NCBI RefSeq assembly: GCF_000332055.1
Contig: NZ_ALVZ01000225.1
Coordinates: 47,173-93,818 of the forward strand
Direction: 5' to 3'
DNA: 46,646 nt
Source: Xenococcus sp. PCC 7305
GTDB lineage: Bacteria; Cyanobacteriota; Cyanobacteriia; Cyanobacteriales; Xenococcaceae
This document shows positions 1 to 8,300 of the stretch, in pieces (within the stretch, counting starts at the first letter, position 1; every line of letters starts with the position of its first letter). Position numbers and translations under genes: made by a program. Under the pieces are notes generated by a model. The model had not been told where the DNA came from. It did not search any database and worked only from the letters and a program-made list of their open reading frames with translations.

Positions 1-97
1 TGTTTAGTCTTTGATAGTCTTCGTAATGCTTAATTTCAAATGCTAGAGCATCAAAGTTTAATGAAGGCGCTTGAGGTTCGAGTAGTTGTTGTGCCAT
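1..97 (-). CDS. Truncated phage protein, paralogue of the gene at 26989
   Basis: This is the first 32 codons of a minus-strand gene that runs off the left edge. Its ATG is at 97-95. The N-terminus (MAQQLLEPQAPS, then HYEDYQRLN) closely matches that of the 105-residue protein at 26989 (MSQQLLEPQAPS, HYEDYQRLN). The upstream DNA also shares a stretch with an AAAACAAAAGCGATCGC core, so gene and leader were duplicated together. Both copies are transcribed away from a small DNA-binding-type gene. Function is unknown; the context suggests a product made from a regulated, repressor-controlled promoter. Confidence 0.8.
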   Translation of the reverse strand, partial: MAQQLLEPQAPSLNFDALAFEIKHYEDYQRLN

Positions 98-174
98 GAT
101 ATATTTAGATGAATTGATAGAGTGATCGCAATCTTTGGACGGAAGGCGATCGCTTTTGTTTTGTCTCTTTAGTC

Positions 175-204
175 CAGTATGTCAGTCAGCTGTCATACTG
201 TCAA
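175..204 (-). promoter_or_regulatory. Sigma70-type promoter with embedded operator
   Basis: Read on the minus strand there is TTGACA (204-199), a 17-nt spacer, and CATACT (181-176), giving a standard -35/-10 pair for the truncated gene at 97. A 7-bp inverted repeat, CAGTATG and CATACTG (175-181 and 194-200, 12 nt apart), covers the -10 and the edge of the -35. This placement suits a repressor operator. The likely binder is the divergent HTH-like protein at 278, but that is inference. Confidence 0.6.
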
Positions 205-277
205 GATGGCGTTTTAGCATTTTATCTGATAGGCTGGATGTAATGCCAGCAAAAGGTAAAGATAGAGAGGTAAAAAT

Positions 278-553
278 ATGACAACAACATTGATGGCAAG
301 GCAAACTTATTTAGATATTGCTAAATGGTGGCCAAAAGACGAGAGCGGGAAGGATCTTTCTGTGTATGCTGCCCACAAGCAAGTTGAGGAGATTGGAGAA
401 AAACTACATAGATACACCCTTACGAGAGCCAAGGATGGTCGGCTTGAGAAGTGCGATCTTTCAAGCTTGAAAGTTTTAGCTCGTCTTTGCTCTAAATGGA
501 GCGGTAGCCTCATAACTGTAGACGATTTAATTGTGGAAAGAGAAGAAGAGTAA
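278..553 (+). CDS. Small HTH-like regulator (weak XRE resemblance)
   Basis: This 91-residue protein is preceded by a reasonable Shine-Dalgarno (GAGAGG). The C-terminal part (SSLKVLARLCSKW, then VDDLIVE) resembles the last helices of Cro/CI-type domains, where a LCxALxCxxxDLI pattern is usual. The N-terminal half does not show a clear helix-turn-helix. It is divergent from the truncated gene at 97, across an intergenic region with a promoter and inverted repeat. The same regulator/target layout recurs at 26499-27306. The call as a repressor-like protein rests mostly on that arrangement. Confidence 0.5.
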   Translation: MTTTLMARQTYLDIAKWWPKDESGKDLSVYAAHKQVEEIGEKLHRYTLTRAKDGRLEKCDLSSLKVLARLCSKWSGSLITVDDLIVEREEE

Positions 554-560
554 TACCAAG

Positions 561-797
561 ATGACTAACTCGACTGCACAGTGGGAGCAAGCGCTGCTCA
601 ATAAAGTCACCAGTAATGGGGAGAGAATTGCTGTTGTAGAAAATAGGCTAAACAAGATAGAAGAGGATCTGTCGGAAGTTAAGCAAACTACGAAAAAAAT
701 AGAATCGTTGCTTGGTGGGCTTAAATGGATCGGTGGAGGAGTGGTTGCGATCGCGCTTTCATTAATAGCAAATTTTGCATATTCCTTTTTGGGATAA
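561..797 (+). CDS. XhlA-like coiled-coil protein with C-terminal membrane anchor
   Basis: The start is placed at ATG 561 (MTNSTAQW); an upstream in-frame TTG at 531 would overlap the previous gene by 23 nt and lacks support. The 78-residue product has a heptad-like coiled coil (VVENRLNKIEEDLSEVKQ) followed by one hydrophobic segment (IGGGVVAIALSLIANFAY) at the C-terminus. This is the layout of XhlA-type haemolysin/holin-associated phage proteins, which sit in the inner membrane and help lysis. No enzymatic motif is present. It may be co-transcribed with the gene at 278. Confidence 0.55.
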   Translation: MTNSTAQWEQALLNKVTSNGERIAVVENRLNKIEEDLSEVKQTTKKIESLLGGLKWIGGGVVAIALSLIANFAYSFLG

Positions 798-825
798 TGC
801 TTAATCTGTTAATAACAGCTTGCAG

Positions 826-879
826 GTTTTGTGCGCCCTTTTTGTTCAGAGATCTAAAAAATTTGTTTTGAGTACTGAT
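826..879 (+). repeat. 54-bp repeat, promoter-like, paired with 26423-26476
   Basis: This segment matches the sequence just upstream of tnpB (26476-26423, minus strand) at 45 of 54 positions without gaps. It contains TGTTCAGAGATCTAAAAAAT and then TTTGTTTTGAG with GATAAAAT, imperfect relatives of the TGTTC-N10-ACTAAAAT motif. It lies just upstream of the KilA-N leader, so it probably holds that gene's promoter. A small palindrome, CTGTTA-A-TAACAG (806-818), lies immediately before it. Confidence 0.65.
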
Positions 880-892
880 AAAATAATTAAAA

Positions 893-929
893 GCGCAAAG
901 CCTCGCTAGGAACGAGGCGATATCAGCGC
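893..929 (+). promoter_or_regulatory. Antirepressor 5' leader hairpin, copy A
   Basis: GCGC (893-896), AAA, GCCTCG (900-905), 7-nt loop CTAGGAA, CGAGGC (913-918), GATATCA, GCGC (926-929), followed by AGTCCACATA. The inner 6-bp stem and outer GCGC pairs are identical in four leaders in this window (18443, 36929, 44038), while the loop differs in all four, as expected for a conserved RNA structure. It lies 27 nt before the ATG of the KilA-N gene. Confidence 0.75.
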
Positions 930-956
930 AGTCCACATATATGAGATGTAGACCAT

Positions 957-1724
957 ATGAATTTTATCAACTTTGATTATCAAGGCAAGTTAATTCAAAA
1001 ACGTGAAGACAGCTATATTAACCTCACGCAGATGTGTGTTGCCAATAACAAAAAACTTAATGACTTTCTTCGCTTAAAGTCCACAAAAGCCTACCTAGAT
1101 TCGCTTTCAGTAGCTACGGGAATTCCCGTAGCTCAGATAATAGAGGTTATTAATGGCGCTCAAACATGGGGTCACAAACTCATTAGCATTCGCTTGGCTC
1201 AATGGATATCTTCCGATTTTTCTGTTTGGTGCGATGCTCATATTTTCAATTTAATAGAGACTGGATCTACTTCAATAGACATAGATCCGATTGACAAGAT
1301 GATTGAACTAGAAAAGCTTAAAAAGGAAACAGCTAAATACACAAAAGAGTCAAAAGAACTTGATCAGGCAATGTTAGTAATGCACGGCAAAGAAACTGTT
1401 TTGGCATTGAGAGGTTGTGTTGATCAAGTAGTGGAGGTTGAAAAGCCTACTATCGAAGTGATAGATGAACGCCACAACTTAAAATATGCAGGGCAAACTC
1501 TAAAGCAAATTGCCAGCTACCTCAACAAGACACGTGGCTATAGCCTCAAGAGTGGTGGGCATGTAGAGCGTATTTTAGAGGAGGCTGGAGAACAAGGATT
1601 AATTGGGACGATTCCTCGCACCGCTCCTGCAAAATATGTTCCAGAAGAAAATTTGCCCGAAGCGGTGAATGCAGTGATTGCGATCGTCGAATCGAAAAGG
1701 CAATTGCTACTGGGCGAATCGTGA
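957..1724 (+). CDS. KilA-N domain antirepressor-like protein
   Basis: The first ~100 of 255 residues form a KilA-N DNA-binding domain (YINLTQMC near residue 22; FLRLKSTKAYL; the TWGHKLISIRLAQWIS signature). A charged, probably coiled-coil segment follows (about 100-140), then an unassigned C-terminal region. KilA-N proteins are phage regulators or antirepressors. The gene has no strong Shine-Dalgarno but carries the same structured leader as the Rha-type gene at 18507 and the DinD/BRO-type genes at 36866 and 43969. The final residues, RQLLLGES, faintly recall RQMFLGE and RQMYLGE at the ends of two of those proteins. A hairpin terminator follows. Confidence 0.8.
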   Translation: MNFINFDYQGKLIQKREDSYINLTQMCVANNKKLNDFLRLKSTKAYLDSLSVATGIPVAQIIEVINGAQTWGHKLISIRLAQWISSDFSVWCDAHIFNLIETGSTSIDIDPIDKMIELEKLKKETAKYTKESKELDQAMLVMHGKETVLALRGCVDQVVEVEKPTIEVIDERHNLKYAGQTLKQIASYLNKTRGYSLKSGGHVERILEEAGEQGLIGTIPRTAPAKYVPEENLPEAVNAVIAIVESKRQLLLGES

Positions 1725-1743
1725 TGCTCCCAACGTCTTTGCG

Positions 1744-1773
1744 ATCAAAGGGTCAAAATGACACTTTGATTTT
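1744..1773 (+). terminator. Rho-independent-like terminator
   Basis: ATCAAAG pairs with CTTTGAT and, after one mismatch, GTCA pairs with TGAC around an AAA loop (1744-1770). The end runs into TTTT (1770-1773). It lies 20 nt after the KilA-N stop codon. The T tract is short, so termination strength is uncertain. Confidence 0.5.
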
Positions 1774-1856
1774 CCAAGTGATCGAAATCACCGTCAATAA
1801 AAAGTACTTGCGCGAAGATCGGGGGATATAAGCTTTCGATTAAAGGAGCAACTTTA

Positions 1857-2384
1857 ATGAACATAAGATTTTGCCCAAGCTGCGGAAAAAAGATAGCTCC
1901 TGCGGTTAACTCCACCCAGCGCCAAGCCTGTGCAAGCTGCGGATGGACTGGAGAAATTCTCTACGAAAAGGCAATCCCTGCTCAGCAAAAGCAGCTCAAA
2001 CCCAGGATAACAGCACCGAAAAAGGAGCTAACTACTGGGAGTATCGAAGGGGCTATCCTTGGCCTTGTAATCTTGCCTGTCGCAGGAGTTATTCTTGGGT
2101 TGTTTATTTTAATTATTCCTATCATTGGCTGGATCTTGTCTCCATTGATATTGCTAGTTTCGGTTTTAGGGTTTCCAATGATGGGGTTGCGAGAACTCTC
2201 AATTGCCAGTGGAGTGAGTAAACCAGAGCCCAGCGACTATACATTGAAAGGGAAATGCCCCTATTGCGATCATGATCTTTCTGTTGGACTTGAGAAAAAC
2301 AAAATCACCTGCGATTTTTGCAAAGAAACAGTATCAGTTAAAAATGAAAGGTTCTACACAATTGTTCGCAGGCATTATGCTTAA
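1857..2384 (+). CDS. Membrane protein with two zinc-ribbon motifs
   Basis: This 175-residue protein has an N-terminal zinc ribbon (CPSCGKK at residues 6-12, CASCGW near 25-30) and a second ribbon near the C-terminus (CPYCDHDL, then CDFC). Between them is a hydrophobic stretch (about residues 60-115) that should form two membrane helices. AAGGAGCAAC ahead of ATG 1857 is a good ribosome binding site. It ends convergently with the tape measure gene, overlapping it by 4 bp. The architecture resembles small zinc-ribbon membrane proteins of unknown function; no specific role can be assigned. Confidence 0.75.
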   Translation: MNIRFCPSCGKKIAPAVNSTQRQACASCGWTGEILYEKAIPAQQKQLKPRITAPKKELTTGSIEGAILGLVILPVAGVILGLFILIIPIIGWILSPLILLVSVLGFPMMGLRELSIASGVSKPEPSDYTLKGKCPYCDHDLSVGLEKNKITCDFCKETVSVKNERFYTIVRRHYA

Positions 2385-5300
2385 ATCTCAACCCCTCTAA
2401 CTACCTCTAGCATATCGCTCCGCACCTTCCGCAAGACCCGCTCATCATCAGGACTCTCAAACTTATTTACGAATTGATTATTGTTGGTTTGATTAACCAC
2501 TGTTTTTGCTTTACCAATCTTGTTATTAATGTCCCTCAAGGCGCTCAATATCAAGTTACTTCCTTGAGATTTGACAGAGTCCAAACCTCTGGGAACAGTC
2601 CGAGTACTTGGGATAGTGGGAATTTTGATTTCTCCGCGAGGAGTAACAGTCTTGAATCTGCCAGTACCAGAAGAGCGAGAAAGCGATCTATTTCGCGTCC
2701 TTTCCTCTCTTCGATATCTATCTTCAAGCTCCCTGACCTCATCGTCTGTAAGCTCTTCATTCTCCGCCTTCTCCCTTTCAATTCGCCGATCCACTCGCTC
2801 TTGAATGGTCAAATCCCGATCGCCTACTCGACCTTCTCTTTTCCTTTGTTCGGCCCTAGTCCCTGTACGTCTTTGCTCACCTTGAGACTTTTCTTGATCC
2901 TGGGTGAAACCTTGTTCTTTTCTGGTCGTGTCTTGGCTTAACTTTAAATTATCTCGTTTTTTCTGGATGATTTCGTCCAGCTTGTCTAGCTGTTGATCCG
3001 CAAGATCGACTTCCTCTTTGGCTAGGTCTAAAGACTTATTAGCAAGCTTATTTAATTCTGTTGCTTGCCTCAGTTCATCATCGGTCTCAGCTTCCGCGAT
3101 CGCAGTTTCTGTACTAGCAACTTCTTTTTCAGCTTCAATCAACCCTTTGTCGGCTTCTAGCTTGCCCCTTATTGCAGCTATTTCCAGCTTCCTTTCTTCA
3201 ATTTCCAAGGACTCACGCTCTCTTGCTTGCTGCTTGTCGAGAGTTTCACGCTTAATCTTTGCAAGTTCCTGCTCGCGATCGCGGATCTTCTTCAGCAAGG
3301 ACAACTCATCAGTCCGTCCTTTAATCCCCAACCTATTCAGTTCCCGCAGCAAATCTCGTCTTTGGTTAGGTGTGACATCATCGCTGCTCAACTGTTTCCT
3401 GATCTCAACAGCCCTATTTAAACCTTGAAGTTCAAGGTCAGCCTCTTGTTGAAGAATTGACGCGCGATCGCTTTCTAGCTGAGCTTCTTGTTGCCGTAAC
3501 TGTTCAATCCGTCCAAGAGAGGCTTCTACCCCAGAGTAGTATTTGTTACGAGCGTTGGTCATCGCATTGATAGCCCGCTCTTCAGCTTGCTGTTCCTGTT
3601 GAAGATTTTGCAGAGTCAAGTCTAGAACCTTATTCCTCGCATCTTTTATGTCATCTACTTGCTCATCCCTTAATTCTTTTTCTTCTTCGAGAGTTGACTC
3701 AAGTTCTTCGAGTTTTTCTTTCTCGGCCTCCAGTTCCCCTTTTATGCGATCGCTGGTAGCCTTTCCTTTGAGATTTTCGGCTTGTTGGGTTGTGACCAGT
3801 CCATCGTTAACAAGCTTTTGGATTTCAAGTAGTCGCTCTTTTTCTCCTAGCGAGACAAGGCTAGTTGATTCTTCAACCTTCTCATTTAGTTTTTTGAGAT
3901 AATCATCATAAATTGCTAATTTCTCTTCTTGTTCTTTTTGGGCGATCGCAACTGAATTTTCTACTGATTCTCTTTCTAGTTCTCGAAGGCGATCGCGCCG
4001 CTTGACATATTCTTTTCTTTGCTTATCATTCAACCCAAGAGGCAAGCCAGTCGCCTCATCTGTTCCTTTTTCTTTTTGCAAGGATAGCAAGTCTTTAAGA
4101 GCTTTTCTCTCGGCTTTTAATTCTTTATCAATACGGGTTTTAGCGATTTTTAGCTTTTCCGCTTCAGTCTTTTGTTTTAAGTCCCCCGAAGCCAGAATGC
4201 GCCGATCAATCTCGTTTAAAGCTTGTTTTTCTTCCTCCGAAGCGGCATCAACAATTTTCTTACGAGCTAGATCGATTTTGGTCAGAGTGAGAGTTCTATC
4301 TTTGCGAACACTTAATTCTCGGTTGTATTCTTCAAGTACTTCTTTTTGGTCGGACAAAACCCTTCTTTTGAGTTTTAAGTCTGCCACTTCGGTAACATCT
4401 ATTTTTTCTAGTCCCGCGATCGCTAATTCTAGACCATCCCGACTTTTTTTAAGTTTGTCCGTCTCAATTTCGTCAAGCCCTACCTCTACTTGAAACTTCA
4501 AACGGGCAAACTCACCATCTTTAGCAAAAGAAACAGCTTCTAAAAACTTCGTTCTTTGATCCTCAATTGTTGCTTCATCGAAGGTGTTGAGCTCAAACCC
4601 AATGAGTTTTGTTATTGGAGCATTATTTGAAAAATTTATAAACCCATCAAGAACCTTTTGCGCCAAGCTAAGCTCACCTTTGATTTTTGCGACATTTTCT
4701 TTGACTATCTCGGCATCTAGCAATTGAGTTGGTTGACCTTGATCGGCAAGTTCCGCCGCTTGAAACTCTTTGAGATCTCGATAAGCTTCTTTTATTTGTT
4801 CGACTGAGTTTTTAGTGTCTATATTGGTATTTTTTAACTTAACCATCAATCCGATCAACTGAGAAATCCCTTCAAGAATAATCAGGGTCTTTAAAGCAGC
4901 CGCAGTTAGTCGGGCGGCTTTGCCCATAGCCGTCAACCCCGCCGTATTGGCAACGCTACTTTTAAGCAGAGCGTTAAAAGCTTTGACCACAAAACCCTTG
5001 ATCAATTTCCCAAGAGACAAGAGACTAGGCAAAAACAGAGTAATGATAAAAGCAGTGAAAGCCTTAAACACGGGCCCGACGAGCCCCAAATTCTTCCGAA
5101 CAAGAGCGATCGCATCTGCCAAGAAATTAAATCCAGCAACGGAAACCGGCTTAATCTCCTTGCCCACCGCAACTTGAAACTCCACCCATTGGGTTTGGAG
5201 CCCCTGTAGAGCCGCCCCCGCAGTTTGAGTCGCTGCGGCCACCCCACCACGAGTGACCCGATCCAATTGATCAATGATATCGGGTAGGACATCCTCAGTG

Positions 5301-8300
5301 AACACTTGGCCTGAGCTGACCAACTTCTTAAGCTCTTTTTGACTAACCCCGATCGCATCGGCAATAATCCGGAACACCCCAGGAATACCTCCCGACTCCC
5401 CAAGCTGTCGAATCTCTTCAAGTTGTAGAGTACCGCCAGAAATTGACTGCTGCAAAGCTCGATAAATCCCTTCAAGGTGCTGAGCTGACAAACCATAAAC
5501 CCGAGCGACTTGATTGATCACTCGGAACATTTTTTGAGTGTCTTTTTCCAGGGGGGAATCTTTAGCCGCAGCCGATAGCAAACTAAATCCTCTTAAGGCA
5601 GTGTCAAGATTAACTCTTAATCGTTGGGCTTCTTTTCTGGCGAAATTAAGCGCTTTGGTCCCCTCAGCAGCGGAACCAGTAATAAAGTTAATCGAGGTCT
5701 CCAGTTGCTCAAAGCGAACTTGGGTACGCACCGCCTCACGAGCTATTCTTTGTAAGCCAAATCGCAAATTAGAGGAAAGGCTTAAGGTAGCGAAACCAAC
5801 GATCGCCTTAAATGTCCTCCCTGCTATTCGACGAATCGACTCAAGCCTTCTTTCAATCCCCCCCAATCCTCGACTTAGGTTGTTTGATGGCCTAGCGTTC
5901 AAGCGATTCATCAAAACGTTAATAGATTGAGAAAGTTGCTGCACTTTCTGGGGATCTTGAGCCGCGATCGCCTGCTGGAGTCGTTGGTTAAGAACAATTA
6001 GAGAATGAAGCTCGCGAATTCGAGACTTGCCCCTCTTTTGCTCCTCTTTTAGTTCCTTAATACGTCCTTTAGCCGCCGCTTTCTGCTGCCTAATTCTTTC
6101 GGCCACAAGATTAATCCGCTCCCTTGAAGCTTCCGAAGCGCTGCGAGCCAAAAGTTTTAGCTCTTTTTCATAACGAATTAATAACTTAAGCTTTTTCTCA
6201 TTCCCTGATATTCCAGCATCAACAACAGTCGCCCGATTTTTGACTTGCTTGCTATAAAGAAAAGCTTCCTGGGAGAGGCGACGAGCTTGCTCAAAACCCG
6301 TATCAGTGAAATTAACGTTGGACATCCCTTGACGGGCCCCTTGCGCGATCGCCTGCCCAATCCTTCGGCCTTGGTTTGCGACTCTGTTGAGTTCGCGGCT
6401 CACCCCCTGCTCAGTACCAGCTGCAACCTCGCTCATCTGATCCCTAAACTCACCAGAAGGCGACTTAATCTTTAATTCCTTTTTGAACCCAGCAAGCAAG
6501 TTTTTCCCCAGAACCTTACCTTGAGCAAAAACCTGAACTAGTTTCTGATTGCTTCCTTCGAGTATCCCATTGACCACTTCCTCCCCTACTGCAACCGACT
6601 CATTCCTCAGTCCTGCAACTTTTCGCCCCAGAGTTCCACTAGCTCCCGATAGCGATCGCGCCTCTTTGCCGAACCCTCTCTGCCCTTTTAGGGTAGTAGC
6701 TAAAGCCTGGCCTCGCTTCGCTAGCTCTTCCCCTGCCTTAAGCTCTTCAGGAGTCACCTTCCCTGAAAGAATTTTCTTCTCAATCTGCCGACGATAAGCA
6801 ATAACTTTATTTTTGTATTCTGCGATCGCGGACTTGAGAGTTGCTTGACTAACATCCCCTTCAGCTAGAGGAGTAACCTTAACGCTAAAGATGCTATCAA
6901 TGGCATTTGAAGCGATAACCTGTAACTTAGGCTGAGCCTTTTGGATTGATTTAGCGATCGCCTTTTGCACGCCTTTTAATTCTTTGACGCGATCGCGAGT
7001 ACTCTTGAGGGCTAGAGCATCATTGGCCTTGGTCGCAGCTTCAAGCTCTTTGATTTCTGTGGTTAACTGTTGATACCCAGTTAACAACTTCTGAGCTGAA
7101 CCTTCAGTGGAGCTGGCTTTTAAGGCTGCTATTTGCTTATTTAGCCCCGATGCTAAGCTTTTAATTTCCCCTTGGCGTTGCTTCACCAGACTGTCAAAAG
7201 CAACAATCGCCTCAGGAGACATCTGCTCCTGTAATCCTTGGGGAAGAGCTTGAAACGTTTTCTTAGCAGCAAGTTTTGTTCCGGTTCTCGCTAGAGCTCC
7301 AGCCCCGCCCCCCAGAGCCCCATAGGCTGTCAAGAACCCTGCCCCTTGAGCAATTTGGGGAGTCAAGACATTGTTATTAAGCAACATCTGAATAGCTGCT
7401 TTTGAAGCAAAGCCAACCCCTGGGATATTCCCCGCCAAATTCCCTAAAGCACCAGCGCTAGAGGCTCTCAATGCCGTAATTAAAGGCTCGATAACCACAG
7501 CAATTTCATGGGCGCTCATCTTGGCTAGGGCGGCAAGCTCTGGAACTTGAGATGCGATCGCGACCCCGCCAATAACGGGAGCAGCTGTTTGGACAGCACC
7601 TTTGCCAACTTTAAGTAAGGGGACTAATTCAAAAAGCCCTTTCTCAATGGTTTCTAATGCTTGATAGCTACCCTTTCCAGTTGCTACTATATCCGCGATC
7701 GCACGATAAAGAACGGCTTGACCAGCCCCTCCAACTTTTGTAATAGCCGAAGACGAAGGCTTTAGGGCTCCAGAACTAGTTCCTCCAGATATAGCCTTTC
7801 CTTCAATAATATTTAAAGCTTCAAAAATGCGATCGCGTACCGTCGCGATCGTGCCATCAATAGCCCCTTTTGCTTTTGCTTGAACCTGATTGGCAAATTT
7901 TAGGGAATTACTCTGAATAGACTCTTTGGTTTTTGCAATAGAAGCATCTTTAAGTAGGGCAATATATTTCTTGGGGTCAGCAACAAGCTCTTTGAAATCA
8001 AACTCAACCGAGAGTAAGGCTAACTTTCTTGCCGTCTTGATTGCCTTGAGCTGACTTTCAAGTCCTGCTTGAATGCGCTTTTTGTCAGCAGAATCATCTT
8101 TTAGTTCCCGAACCTGAGACAAATATTTTTTAATCTCAGGCTCAATAGCGGTGATCGTGTCAATCGCATCTTGAGGCTTAGCGTCGGCAAGGGTATTAAG
8201 GAGCGCATCAGTTTTCCTGCGAATGTATCCGGCCTTTAGTAGTTCTGGGGATTTTGTCTTAGGGAGTTGCGATTTTAGTTGGGCAAGATTTTTCTCAACC

